Made by a program: the position numbers and the translations under genes. Of a stretch of DNA of 64,000 bases, positions 1 through 12,924 are shown in pieces. Positions within the stretch are counted from its first letter, which is position 1. Each line of letters starts with the position of its first letter. Origin of the DNA: Ptychodera flava (lineage: Eukaryota > Hemichordata > Enteropneusta > Ptychoderidae). Where the stretch lies: assembly GCF_041260155.1 (NCBI RefSeq), contig NC_091947.1, positions 34,606,032 through 34,670,031 of the forward strand, given 5' to 3'. The notes below the pieces were generated by a model that saw only the letters and a program-made list of their open reading frames with translations, did no database searches and had not been told where the DNA came from.

Positions 1-600
1 ATGAAGAATACAACATGGATATCAAAAGAGATATTTAAATTGATTTCAGTGAAATATTTCCACATTTATTGTGAAAAAATTATTTTTCCCTTTCGAATAA
101 CAACATTTTAAAAATTTTAACACATGCAGCCACATCATACAGCCATATCATACATCATTTAAAAGCTTATTATCTCTACTTTATGTAAATGGACAATGTT
201 GAACTGCCACATAGGTCCATAGCCCCTAATCTGCATAATTTTGCACGGGTACGCGATTTGCATAAGTGCGATATAAATCAGAAATTTACTGTTAACTACT
301 GTAAACATACTTTTAAACTATCGAGTGATATACCGGTATCAAATGAAAGGTATTTGCATGTAGGATTTCACTGAAATATTTTCATATTTATATTGAAAAA
401 ATATTTTTTCCCCTTTTGAATAACAATATTTTAAAAATTTTAATACATACAGCCACATCATAAAGCCACATCATACGTCATTTGAAAGCTTATTATCTGT
501 TCTTCAAGAAAATTGACAATGTTGAGCTGTCAATTACGGCCGTAGCTCCACATTTGCATAATTCAATGGGTACGCAAATTACAGAATGTAATATAAAACT
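1..600. repeat. Tandem duplication, ~324-bp unit
   Basis: Two diverged head-to-tail copies are visible. The stretch around 189 (GGACAATGTTGAACTG...) recurs around 513 (TGACAATGTTGAGCTG...). The AT-rich block with 'gcagccacatcat...aaaagcttattatct' near 125-175 recurs near 448-498. The offset is about 324 bp in each case. The first copy is cut by the window edge. Short open frames here are by-products of the repeat, not genes. Confidence 0.75.
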
Positions 601-2150
601 AGAAAGCATTTGCAAGCAAAAGCGAAGTTCCAGAGACGAGAGCAGTGGAAGTCTTAAGAAAGTGTGTGACGAAGATTGGTGCAGAGTGAAAGAGTGCTTC
701 AGATTTTATATATGCAAGCACGTAACTATAGTGAGGGCTGATACAACAACAGAATACAACTAAAAGCAAGGCAGTCCAGGGAATTACAGTACACAGATTA
801 CAAATGCCTACATGTACGGTAAAAACGCAACAGATACATACGGGGGCGAACATGAATAGCGTGGCAGCAAATCTTGAGTACTCCCTGGAAAATCAGCCAA
901 ATTACGTAAACGAACCAGAGATTTTGTTCACAAAAGGAGTTAGGGAATGAGCTATAATCAGAATTCAGGCAGGTATAGGTCATTTTATTGATTTACACTC
1001 ACTTTGGTTTATTATGCCGTTCAAAGTCACGACACGAGTTGCATCATAGTAATAGACCCAATTTCGCTCCCAGTTGGCCCCCTGCTATCCGTGGTGGGGT
1101 TGACCTTTTGATGACCCGCAGAGCGACGCACACTACCCCTCCAACAGATAGCTGCGTTTCCATAGCTAACAAAATGCATATATCTTTCTTACAATATCCT
1201 CATTATCACACCCAACACAACATATAACACTACCGAGATAGGTGTGCACAGAACCATCCATCCGCCATTCTTTCTGTAGACCAAATTTGTGGAGCTTATA
1301 ACTGTATAATTTCCAGATGTCGATAGAAGAATAAGAAAAAAAATATGATTTTTGTTGCTTAATCCATCAAGGTCAGGTTGTTAATCACCCTCTCTTATAT
1401 CTGTGGATGTAAATTTGATAATTTTGTGTGGAAAAAAATGCTTGGAATTTGTTTTGAAAGGTTTTTGTTTCGTTCCATTTTCATGTTGTATATTTATAGA
1501 ATTGTTTGTCTGTGTAAGTCAAGTTATCGCCTCTATTCAAATCCTTGGTTTGATGCTTTTAAATTTGGTTAGAAATGCTTTAAAAAAGATGTATATATCT
1601 GATGCTACGAGCTCCTTGGTATTTATATAAAGTTTATGTTTGGAAGTTTCCCCATTTGTATATGATACTCCAACACTTGTTTAAATGAGTGGCAGTTTGG
1701 GTACATGCAGATACAGCAGTGGAAGCTTTCATTATGCAATTGTAGACAGTACAGAGACCAAATATTGTAGATCAGTATTTTGATGGGGCAAGAGCAAAAG
1801 GGTTACAGCCTTACTTTCTGGTAACTTACTAGAGCTCCTCTTATATATAGGGTTTTAGGCCTAAAAGGATTTATATGGAGTAAGCAATGGTTTGTCTGTT
1901 TGATGCCGGTTTGCGTAATCTTTGTCATTCATTTTGATATTCAGGCTCATTTAAGTCATCAATAATGTCAACTACATTTTATTTTGCTCTCAGCGCTCCA
2001 GTTTTGGTCATTGTAATGATCTGTAACTGAGAGTATGAACTCTAATTCACTCCTAGGAAAAGCATCAACAACCGGATTGCATAGAGATTACTCTGTTCCC
2101 TTTGATCAAAATGTTTCTAGTCATTGTAGGTACATGAACTTGTATTTTTA
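601..2150. other. No recognisable gene
   Basis: Only short open frames below 100 codons occur, with no recognisable domain and no splice-supported exon chain. I see no repeat structure beyond low-complexity AT-rich DNA. Confidence 0.5.
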
Positions 2151-3544
2151 GCTCACGTGTGTAAACACGTGGGCTATGTCTGTCTGTCTGTCCGTGTGTG
2201 TGTGTGTGTGTGTCTGTCTGTCTGTTAAATTTACACGATAACTCAAAAACGCCTTAACGGATTCATATCAGATTTGGTACACAGGTACCATATGCTACTT
2301 GCAAGAACTGATCAGATTTTGGTTTGTGTGGCTTGCATATTAATGAAGTTATGCAATATCGTTTTTTTCCGTACAATGGTTTCCCTATGGAGACGGTAAT
2401 GACAGTGTAGACATATATCAAGAAATACTGCACAAAATTTCATGAAATTTTTCACAGATGACAATCTCAGAACATTATGATGATACTGTGAGTGTCATGT
2501 CAATTATCTTCTCATTTGCATATTTAATGAACTTTTGTTATTAGTGAGATATCTCTAAAATTCCTGCACCAACTTGATGATACTTGCAACAAATATTGAT
2601 CTGATATATATCTAATTATACTTAGAAGCATTGAGCAGTGTCAAGTTAATAAATAGCTCATTTGCATATTTTATGAAGTTTTGTAATTAGTCGTATAACT
2701 TTGATATAACTGCACCAAATGTGGTGAAATCTGCTGCATATACTGATCCGACTGATATCTAACTGTAGTGTAAAGAATTTAGTAGTGTGAAATTAATTAA
2801 GGGTTCATTTGCATATTTAATGAACTTTGTAATTAGGTATATTACTCCAAAATTACAGCGTTAAATTTGATGAAACTTGCAACAGATGTTGATCTGATAA
2901 ATATCCGATTGTACTGGGAAGCATTGAGCAGTGTCAAGTTAATAATTAGTTCATTTGCATATTTCATAAAGTTTTATAATTAGTCATATAACTCCAAAAT
3001 AACTGCATCAAATTTGATAAAAGCTGCTGCATATACTGATCCGACAGATATCTAACTGTGTTGTAAAGCATTTAGTAATGTAAAGTTAATTAAGGGTTCA
3101 TTTGCATATTTAATAAACTTTGTAATTAGGTATATAACTCTGAAATTACGGCACCAAATTTTGTGAAACGTGCTACAGATATTGATTTGATAAATATTTA
3201 ATTGTGCTATGAATCATTGAACAGTGTCAAGTTAATTTAGGGTTTATTTGCATATTTAATGAACTTTGTAATTAGTGACATTACTCTAAAATTACAGCAT
3301 TAAATTAAATAAAACGTGCTACAAATGTTGATCTGATGGATATCTAATTGTCCCATGAAGCATTGAGCAGTGTCAAGTTAATTAACAGCTCATTTGCATA
3401 TTAAATAAAGTTTTGTAATTAGTGATTAAACTCTGAGAGTACTGTGCGATGTTGAAAAAAACCTGCTACATATAGTGATAACATATATCTTATTGTTCTG
3501 TGAAGTGTACTACTATTAATGAACCTGTTGTAAAACACGTGAGC
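2151..3544. mobile_element. Short-TIR element filled with ~146-bp tandem monomers
   Basis: The left end GCTCACGTGT (2151-2160) is exactly inverted at the right end, ACACGTGAGC (3535-3544). Inside come a second CACGTG, a (tctg)/(tg) microsatellite (about 2175-2225), then tandem monomers to the right end. No coding sequence is seen, so it would be non-autonomous. The same architecture (simple-sequence head followed by ~146-150 bp monomers) recurs at 5.7, 39.7 and 47.2 kb. Confidence 0.65.
2500..3420. repeat. Seven tandem monomers, period ~146 bp
   Basis: The landmark '(c/t)tcatttgcatatt' begins at about 2511, 2657, 2804, 2949, 3097, 3243 (variant) and 3389, giving spacings of 145-148 bp. Two monomer subtypes tend to alternate: one carries 'gagcagtgtcaagttaat', the other 'gtgaaattaattaaggg'. 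This suggests a ~292-bp higher-order unit. Confidence 0.85.
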
Positions 3545-5690
3545 ATATTCAGTTCATATCTGTTTTTTTTTATTATCATTGCAGAACGATGCGTTTCTGA
3601 ATTCTACATTGGAAAGACAAGTATCTACATATCATGAAAAGCACATATAAACAAAGGTAAGTTATTTGAAAAATGAATTTACTTAGAATATTTTCAGAGG
3701 GAGAAGTAGGAGTGGAAATAAAGCACCAGTGTAATGAATTTAGTATATTATTTGTTTTCCTCAAAGGTCGGAAAAAAGGCTTCATGCTCATTTATTTGGC
3801 CATGAAACAGAGGCACCAAACAATTTATTTTCTGTTACAAATTACAAGGTAATCAGCAAAATAATATGAACAAATTATAGTGGTATACAAGGGTGTACAT
3901 GCAAAAAAAATCATGTTTATTCATTCCATGATAAATACATACCAGAATAAACCAATTGAATCATGCCGTCATTGAAATTATTGGGAAACTTTTGACACTT
4001 TCAAAAAACAAGTTCAAATCTAAAAAATCAAAGCCGTAGGTATTTTAAGTTTCATTTTTTGTCATCTGAAAGTAAATTTTGAATAGAGTAAATAAATCCA
4101 ACATGTGGAAGAATTTGAAGTGAAATATCTTAGTTATGATAACTGTTTATCATTTTATTTGTCATATTTGATGGAATATTCTAATGCTTAGCTAACAGAT
4201 ACTATTTATATCATCACTCTCTATTTAAACATAAATCTTATGTTAAAATATGAAACCTTCAGATAACACATGGAATTTCTCTCTAATCCCAAAGACAATT
4301 ATAATAGCTAGTGTACATGCATGGATGCCAGGTTGGATGGATCGCTTGATGTGTCAACATGTGATGTATCTACGAAGGTTTACTCAAATCTGACTTACTC
4401 TTTGTTGGTATCGTTTGCTGTCTGTGCCATTCTTGCTATGTAGCAACATATTGGCGATTTTGGGTAAATCTAAAACAGTTTATAAAGAATGTATTGTGGT
4501 TGCTGTTGCACTTAAAATCACTTGTTATTTTTCTGACCTCACTTCTTTCAATTTTATATTGTTTATTTACCAGTTTAAGGTTGCATTTACCTCCCTCACA
4601 ATCATGGATAACACACTATAATTATCAGATCTGCTTGATATTCTTGGATCTCGACCACATCTACTGATGGTAGCATGTGCAGTTTAACATTGATGAGACA
4701 CTTTATCAATCCAGTCCGTATCTTTGTGAATGATAGTATATATAAATGTATTATTCTACACCTTTCCCTTTTCTCTTTTAATACAATAAAAAATCATGAA
4801 GACATTATTCCAATTAATGTTTGACTGATGTATATTATGGCATGCAAAGGTGCCACAAAACAACAACGTTAACAGGTAAGTTCTTAATATTCCAATTATA
4901 ATACTTATCAACTTCTCAAAATACCATATTATATCTGCAACTAAAACCAGTGAATTGTTTTAAACTGGCCTTAATGTGTATAAATGGAGAATGAAGAACA
5001 GTATTAACCGTATTAAGCGCGTAATTTTTGCCCACCAAAATTTTAGTGCAACATTTTACCAATTGATATAAATTTTCTGTAATTTGTTTGATAATTTTGG
5101 ACCAAATGGACATGAAATTTCTGTGGCTGCAGTTATTTTTCAAAATTTTGGCGAAAATCTGAAAAAAACTGACCAATTGCAAGATATATTTTATAAAGGC
5201 CACAAAAATTGACTTTGGCACTCAAAGGGTTAACAGAATAAACTTATATTCTGTCATAACATCTGTAAAAACAACATAATTGTTTTCTATTTCTACCAGA
5301 TATGGCTATAGATAATATTCATTCCAAGACAAAATTCTAAAAGAAATTAAAATCATCCTGTGATCTTGATAGGATATAGCCTAATTTGTCTCATGTTCAC
5401 AGTAAATTTGGATTAGCCCTTGGTGGAATATGGATCAAATGAAGTAATTAAAATATGTTGTTTGTCATTCTTTTCTCATGTACATTATATGCCACTCACT
5501 TTATTCACATTGTCTTGAATAGAGCACTGATGACTCCTCAACTACTGTTTCCAAGGACCTGGCTGTCATTGACCTGTTGGGGATGAACACCATTTGTGTT
5601 GTGTCACTTGTGATCACTCTGTCACCAAACAGTCGATGAAGGTAGGTAGTGATGGCAGTACTTGTTATTGTTATTAAAGTCTGAGATTTT
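3545..5690. other. AT-rich DNA without recognisable gene
   Basis: Open frames are at most about 100 codons, AT-rich, and match no family I know. Nothing resembling a splice-linked coding chain, a TIR or an RNA gene was found. Confidence 0.5.
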
Positions 5691-5699
5691 TTTAGTTCT

Positions 5700-6765
5700 G
5701 CTGTCAGAGACGCGGAGCTTATCCGATAGGCTGATTGTCCGTCGTCGTCCGTCCGTCCGTCCGTCAACAATGGTCTTCTTCTCTGAAACCGCAAGTCAGA
5801 TTTCTTTGAAATTTGGTATGGAGGTTCATAGGAGTGACCTCACTCAAGTTTATTCAAATTGTGGTGAAATTTGCATAATTGTATTTTTGGGGCAATTTTT
5901 CCTGTTTTTGGTCAAGAAATCTTCTTCTCTGAAACTTCAAGTCAGATTAATTTGAAACTTGGTATAGAGGTTCCTAGAGGTAACCTCAGTCAAGTTTGTT
6001 CAAATTGTGGTGAAATTTGCATAATTGTATTTTTGGGGCAATTTTTGCCATTTTTGGTCAAAAAATGTGTATTTCCAAAACTACTCATCTGATAGCTTTG
6101 AAATTTGGTATACAGGTTACTACAGATGAACTAATTGATATTTATCGAAATTATGATGAAATCTGGAATTTTGTAATTTTGGGGCAATTTTTTCCATTTT
6201 TGGTCAAAAAATGTGTATTTCCAAAACTACTCATCTGATAGCTTTGCAATACAGGTTCCTACAGATCACCTTAATGATATTATTAAAATTATGATGAAAT
6301 CTGCAATTTTGTAATTTTGGGTCAATTTTTGCCATTTTTGGTCAAAAAGTGTGTTTCCCAAAAAGTACTGGTCTGATAGCTTTGAAATTTGGTATACAGG
6401 TTTCTACAGATGAGCTAAGTAATATATTGAATTTCTGATGAAATCTGTAATTTTGTATTTTTGGGGCAATTTTTTGCCATTTTTTGTCGAAAAATGTGTA
6501 TTTTCAAAACTACTCATCTGATAGCTTTGAAATTTGATATACTGCAGGTTTCTTTGGATGAACTAAATGATATTTATTGAAATAATGATGAAATCTGCAA
6601 TTTTTGAATTTTTGGGGGCAATTGTTGCCATTTTTGGTCAGAAAATTTCATTCTCAAAAAACTACTCATCAGATAGCTTTGGTTGATATGCTCTTAGGGA
6701 TGATCCAATATGATATATTCAAAGTATGATGAAATTGTGTATTTTTGCAGATTATTTTAGCCACT
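5700..6765. repeat. (tccg)n-headed array of ~146-bp monomers
   Basis: A (gtcc)n head at 5738-5764 is followed by repeated units holding 'ttggggcaatttttgcc' and 'ttttggtcaaaaaatg'. The 'ttgggg(c/t)caat' landmark falls at about 5887, 6033, 6179, 6317, 6461 and 6612, with spacings of 138-151 bp. Several monomers contain CCATTTTTGG, which matters when judging CArG-box claims elsewhere in the window. Open frames of about 73 codons repeat with the monomers and are not genes. Confidence 0.75.
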
Positions 6766-6974
6766 TTATTCTTGTCATTGCATTGAGCTATCAAAGATTT
6801 CCACCTTCTTCATCAACATGTGTCAAAAATAGTTATTCTTTACATAAACACAGCGTAGCTATATCGGCCGCTAGGTGGCTTGTTTAACTATGTGACGGTT
6901 GTTATCCCGGACTGGGTTGGTGAGTACCCCGGCTGCCTTGAATGCTTGTGTCTCCTGTCCATATACCGTATATA

Positions 6975-7400
6975 GTTAGCTACTATAGACTATAGTCTAT
7001 AGAAGCTATTGGGATGGGTATCCGTCCGGCGTCCGTCGTCAGTCTGTATGTATGTATGTATGTATGTATGTATGTCCGTTTGTGAGGCGTCCGTCCACTC
7101 AAATATCTTGAGATCCGCAGTACTTACTGATTTGATATTTGTTGTGTAGATGAAAAATATGATTTTGAGAAACTGTTTTTTTTAATTTTTTGATATTGTT
7201 GAAAATAGGCAAATTAATGCCAAAAAAGGTGTTTTTGGTAAAAAATCTTCTTCTTCATAACCGCTGGTCAGACAGCTTTGTTATTTGGTATACAGGTCCC
7301 TAGGGATAACCCAACTTAGATTTGTTCAAATTGTGATGAAATATGCAAATGTGTATTTTTAAGGAATTTTTTTGTCATTTTTGGTCAAAATTTGACTTAC
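6975..7400. repeat. Dispersed repeat with (tatg)n head, copy 1
   Basis: It begins with the palindromic 'gctactatagactatagtc', then 'tagaagctattggga', a (tatg)n run (7047-7075) and 'tccgtttgtgaggcgtccg'. The same series recurs in the same orientation at about 9986-10235. It continues into the 'ttggtatacaggtccctaggg' sequence shared with the ~146-bp monomers. Confidence 0.7.
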
Positions 7401-8194
7401 ATTGTATGTAATTCTTGTACTGTATAAACCCTATCAATTCACCCAGAAAAAAATAATAGTATGATTTTAAATAATTGAATTAATTACGAAATCATCAAAG
7501 CCAAAATAATTTTAGTGTGGAATTATCAGAAAGTTCAATTTTTTTTGACAGTTCATAGTGAAATGCTTACCATCTTGGAGGATTAAAACATGTAAAGGCA
7601 ACTTTCCTGAATCCCAACTTTGATATATTCTGAACCACCATTTATGTTATCTAAAAGAAATTGCTCATAATAGTTTGTCATGATAGGGTGGTCAAATAAA
7701 TAGAGATAGAGAAAGTTCTAATTTCCATTTATGGTTGACTTGGTAAGGATAAAATAAGATTACTTTTTTAGGAACAAAATAGAGTGGTCAATTAAAAGAG
7801 TGGTCAAAGTGATAGGGTTTTTATGGTAAAGCTGGGCTGTAAGATTCCTCATGCTATTTATAGCAATTATGCAATCTGTGTAAACAGTCCAATGAAAGTG
7901 TAACATGATTCCTTATAATGCTTTTGATGACCTTGAACTTCTTAAGTTACAAACATTTGTCTCTTCAGTGTGCTTTCTCTGAGTAGTACAGTCTCAACTT
8001 ATTCAACAGAACTTACTTACAATGTTAATTTGAAAGTTAAAATGTGCTTGGTTAATAGGATGAAAATACTGATATTAAAAGATAACCAGCTCAAGATTCT
8101 TTATAACCTGACAGATATGCTGTTTTTTTATGACGTAAATCTTGATTTAAGCAAGTCTTGTTTACTTTAATTAGAATGTAATTAACTCTCGTTT

Positions 8195-8450
8195 ATTTGC
8201 TATTATAGACTAATATAGTCCGATGAAATATGCAAATCTGTATTTTTACGGAATTTTTTTCCATTTTTGGTCAGGCCATCCTGAAATGAGCTATCAAAGA
8301 TATCCACCTTCTTCATCAATACATGTGTCACAAAAGGTTATTCTCTACATAACACAGCAGAGCTCTGTCAACTGTTGAGTCGCTTGTTTTTTCAAAACCG
8401 CTGGTCAGACAGCTTTAATATTTGGTTTACATGTCCCTAGGATGACCTTA
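8195..8450. repeat. Fragments of the (tatg)n/146-bp monomer family
   Basis: 'gaaatatgcaaatctgtatttttacggaattttttccatttttggtca' is split by 'catcctgaaatgagctatcaaagat', matching the 6.7-6.85 kb right end. 'aaaaccgctggtcagacagctt' matches 7257-7282. These are scrambled pieces of the same family; there is no coding content. Confidence 0.55.
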
Positions 8451-9985
8451 GTGAGATAATTTCATACAGTCAGGAAATACTTAATTTTGTATCCATGTCT
8501 ATAGTAGCTTCAGGGACTTTGGCCCTATGTTTCTGTATTGAAGCAGACTGACCAAGAGTCCTCATTGCAATTCCACCTTGACATCTGCAATAATTTATGA
8601 GGTACTTGTAGTTGATTTTGCTTTTTATAATATAAGGTGGTGCTAAACTTTACATTCCAGGGTGGTTAAATTTCATATTTTCAAATTTATTTTTTTGACT
8701 CATTATGATACGTATTGCCTCAGAAAACCTTTGTTAAAAAAAAAAAACCAAAAGGTCAAAGCCTTAGATTTGATTGTATACTTCAGATATTAAGCTAAAT
8801 GAAAATGTATGATTTCTGATGAGCTCACGTATCTTTGATGAGGTATCATTTTAAACAATGTGTACAGGTAACATGCGGTGCCTTCTTAAAGGGTCATTGA
8901 TCTGAATTTTTTTCTTTCACAATTTCTTGGTTTGATGTCCAGACCATGAATTCATATGATAGAAAATGCAATGCAATCTTTATGTATGCATGCATGATCT
9001 TTTTCTACCTTTTTTTCTAAAATTGAAGTTGTAAATTAAAAAAATTAGCAATATTGAATGATTGAGTGAATGGGTCAAAGAATGAATGAAAATATTTTGC
9101 ATAATTTTGTTGACAAACTGATATGCTTACATTGTTTATCTTTGTCTCTCCATTTGCCTCATCTATCAGGAAACACAATACTTTTTACTTGCCATATGGA
9201 CGACTGTATCTGCACTAAGATTGTGGCTATTTTTGAAGGACTGCACCATCCTTATTCTGCCATTTTCTTCTTCAAACTTCTCAGCTTGAAAGCTTTGCTG
9301 TGGCCATGTTTCCTTATATCCTCGGGAATATGAAGCAGGTAGTGTGTTGTTTGTTTTCTGTTTTATAAAAATGCAGATGTGAAAAAAAATTGTAGTTTGA
9401 GAGGGTATAAGATTGTAGTTCCATATCCCTTTGTCACAAGTTTGTGGCTAAACTCTACTAACATTGAGATTATTACAGGTCAAGGCCCATAGAAGTTATT
9501 ACACATCATACGTACACTCACTCTGGCCTGTCAAATTGTACCCAACCTGAACCAGTGTCACTAAAACTGAGATTGATATTTTAGTTGAGTGTCTTCATTA
9601 TATGTATTTATGCATGTTTGAACATGTCTATGGAGTGCGCAACCAGGGTATAATGGTGGTATTTGCTGCTAATTGTTACCAATATACCCTGGTCATGGGT
9701 CACTGAATTTCATCTGTGCTAGACAAGGTGACACATTACGCTTTTCCCAGTGTGTGGAGTTGAAAAATATATTGGTTTCAATTAATCCTAGTATGTCTAA
9801 GTCAGTCAATATACATTAGGAGTACAAGAGTTGTTCACAGTGTCGTTTAATTTTTTTTTGTTTACAAATCTAAATTTTCGTGACTCTTGCATTTTTTAAC
9901 CACATAGCCGACATACAACAGCTAATATCGTTATGAGTCAATAAAAATTTGAAGGTACATAAGCTGTAACTTGTGGCAAGTTTTA
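8451..9985. other. No recognisable gene
   Basis: Only short open frames (up to 87 codons) with no domain signature. AT-rich DNA with short poly-A and poly-T runs. Confidence 0.5.
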
Positions 9986-10235
9986 GCTACTATAGACTAA
10001 AGTCTATAGAAGCTATTGGGATAGGTATCTGTCCGGCCTCAGTCTGTATGTATGTATGTATGTATGTATGTATGTATGTATGTCCGTTTGTGAGGCGTCC
10101 GTTCACTGAAATATCTTGAGAACCTTTAGAACTTACTGATTTGATATTTGTTGTAGAGATGAAAAATATGATTTTGAGAAACTGTTTTTTTTTAATTTTT
10201 TCATATTGTTGAAAATATGCAAAATTATGGCCAAA
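9986..10235. repeat. Dispersed repeat with (tatg)n head, copy 2
   Basis: This repeats the 6975-7250 sequence: 'gctactatagactaaagtc', 'tagaagctattgggat', a (tatg)n run at about 10047-10083, 'tccgtttgtgaggcgtccg', then 'gatttgatatttgttg'. It ends earlier than copy 1. Confidence 0.7.
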
Positions 10236-10794
10236 AAAGGCGACTTGTACCTGTGTTGAAGTTTGATATACATGTTGTAACTGTCCTTGTACAACATAAA
10301 TAGAACATAGTTCAACACAAGCTGACAGAGTTTGCAGTTTTCAAACTAAAAATCAATTCACAAGTGTGAAACATATTTCAAACTATCAAAATTCATCATT
10401 AATTGTATTCATCATTTAATTGTATTCATGATAGTGATTACATTCACCCAGATTTTACAATGTCTCCCAATGAAACTATTATATTGTGTGATTGACTTTG
10501 GAGTCAATTTCCTATCAAAAGATCACCAATCAAATTCATTCATCGACAATTGTACAATTTGTCTATCATTTTCATCAATGATCCCCATTATTTCTATTAA
10601 CAGTTTTTATTGGGGTGAATAGGACTGTGTGCAGTCGATCTTGAGGTGTGTCACTAGTTGAGAGTGTCAATTAGCCAAAAGAAGAAAAGTATGAAATATA
10701 CATACCTTCTTTTGAAGGATTTGATAATTACAGTCTCTCCACTCAATAACAAAACAGAATCCCCTGCAAACATTCCTTCCCCCCCCAAAAAAAA

Positions 10795-11215
10795 CACAAA
10801 CAAAAAAAGAAAGCTGAGCTAAATCAGCTTGACCAAGGCTAAAAACAAACAACTTGACAAGGCTAAGAAACAAACAACTTGACAGAGGCTAAAAACAAAC
10901 AACTTGGCTGGGCTTAAAAACAACTAAGGTGACTGGGCTAAACACAAACAACTTGGCCAGGCTAAAACCAAACAACTCAACAGAGGCTAAAAGCAACCAA
11001 CTTAACAAAGTTAAAAACAAATAACTGCACTGGGCTAAAAACAAACAACTTGACAGAGTTAGCCTCTGTCAAGTTGTTTGTTTTTAGCCCAGTGCAATTG
11101 ATGGAGGTTCAAAACAAAAAACTTGAGACCCAAGCTTAAAACAATCAACTTGAAAGGCTAAAAATAAACATCTACACTGAGGCTAACAACAAACAACTGT
11201 GGCCTTGAAAATAAT
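10795..11215. repeat. ~28-bp minisatellite containing a perfect palindrome
   Basis: Degenerate repeats of 'ggctaaaaacaaacaacttg' with varying linkers (acagag, acaagg, gctggg) run for about 420 bp. At about 11028-11096 one unit is followed directly by its inverted copy, so 'gcactgggctaaaaacaaac' is mirrored as 'gtttgtttttagcccagtgc'. The stem is about 30 bp with a very short loop. The array abuts the start of the SWIM-type coding remnant and may mark where its 5' part was lost. Confidence 0.8.
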
Positions 11216-11223
11216 TCGGAAAG

Positions 11224-12395
11224 GCATATTGTAATGCTGTTGGTCTGTCTAGAAAGAGTGAAACTGTTACCAAATTTAAATCCCTTGTGAATGAACTGGT
11301 GTATTCTGTTACTGTCAATGAATACAAGGCATGTTACAGAGAATTAGAAAGTTTCATACAAGAGATGGGTAATAGTGGACTTCTCCGTTGGTTGTACTGG
11401 TGGGATAAAAGACGAAGTCATGTCATGGAGGCATACAGACCTAAACGTTTGTCATGTCCTAATACTAATTTGGCAGAGGTTAGTCATGCATCAATGACAC
11501 ATTGTGGTGGATCTGATCTTACAATAGCAGAGGCAGCAGTGTATGACATAGCAGATTCATTTAAATATGGACAGTTGATAAAGAGTTACAATCAGGGAAC
11601 AGCTAAAAGTGGTGCAGGTCCGTCATATGCTATGAAACAGAAAACAAAAGATAAGAAAGAAGAGAAAACTGTTAATGCACTAATGAGAGAGTTAAGTGAA
11701 CAATTCATTGGAGGAAATGGTCCTGTGATGGCTTTGGCATCATCATTCACTGCAGATCCAAAAGCTTCACACGGGGCAGATAGAGGAAGAGTCAATGATG
11801 TTAGGCCAAAACGGAGATCAAGGGCAAATCCCAGTAAAGCATTAAACATGTCTATACAGAAGGCAAAAGAGATGATTAACTACAAAATTAGTGAGATAGA
11901 AGTAGTCTCCCCAACCCAGGCAACCTTGTGCATTTCAAACCCACAAAACACTATGTACTTTAAAAACTTCGCAGAAATGCCAACATGTACATGCCCTTCT
12001 CAGAAAATCAGAATTCAGTTAGGCAAGGTAGTGTAACCTGTAAACACCGTCTCTATATTCTAATGCAGCTAGGGTACAAGGAAACCGACAAAATTATGTT
12101 ACAATTTAGCTACAATCAGAAGGAAATTAGAGATATAATAGGTAAAATTGAACACTTCAAGAGTAAACCAAACCCATCTCCTAATGTTAAGTCATTGAAA
12201 TTACAAACAGCCTCTGAAACTGATGATGAAATGTATGAAATTGTCTTCCTTCATGGCATAATTAAAAAGTGTTATGGCTGTAATAAACAGTTCGCTGATA
12301 GCATAGTAGCTTGTTACAAAATTGGGGTACGGAATTTGTTCCCATTGCAGTTATCCGCATTGCATCAAATATCGCATCTATACTTAACAGGCTGA
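11224..12395 (+). pseudogene. SWIM zinc-finger, MULE-type transposase C-terminal remnant
   Basis: The frame opens just after a stop at about 11211 and runs to 12036; a second frame continues to 12395. Early residues include WLYWWDKRRSHVMEAYRP and NTNLAEVSHASM, the spacing seen just upstream of SWIM domains in Mutator-like (MULE) transposases and related animal proteins. A CTCP motif (about 11988-11999) ends the first frame. CKH follows at about 12040 in the second frame, so the C-x-C...C-x-H ligands of a SWIM finger are split by a frameshift near 12000-12005. A possible CYGC..F zinc-knuckle-like motif follows near 12270. The upstream DDE catalytic core is absent, and the left end runs into a minisatellite. 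I read it as a 5'-truncated, frameshifted transposon fragment. An exapted host exon is possible but less likely. Confidence 0.6.
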
Positions 12396-12920
12396 GATAT
12401 TGAAAATGTAAGTCAAAGATCATCCCAAAGGGAAACAGTAGTCCCTATAGTTACTATATTCCTCCAATATCAGGTATTCATGATGTGCAAAGCTGCACCT
12501 GTAGTACATACTGACATTTTAAAGAAGAGGTCAAAGGCCATCCAAAATTTTGAAAAAGAAAACTGGTCCTGTTGCATGTTGTAGTCCATATCTTCAAAAC
12601 CAGTTCTGCTAGCCTGGCTGGTTAGCCCACAATTAATACTACATGACAGGAGCAAGCCTTTTGTTTTATTACTCCTAGTACAGTATATTACCCATAATTT
12701 CTCTTGATTTGCATGCTTGAATGTTTCCTGTGCCAAACCTGTTTTCTCTTCAACACGTAATATTTTAAACTGCAAATTATCAGTTTATTATTATTTGATA
12801 AAAGTGTACAAATGACATGCAACATTTATGTTTGAATTACCGTATATCAGCACTCAAATTTCTGAGGTGCTGTACTCTGATTTTCGATGCAAAATCACTA
12901 ACTGAGGTGGCCTACACCTG
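12396..12920. other. No recognisable gene
   Basis: About 500 bp between the SWIM remnant and the MITE. There is one ~100-codon minus-strand open frame with no recognisable features and no other structure. Confidence 0.45.
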
Positions 12921-12924
12921 TTAA

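Noticed and set aside
5880..6660. CCATTTTTGG sites as functional CArG boxes
   Set aside because: They recur because the satellite monomer recurs; no nearby MADS-like gene or paired-end position supports function.
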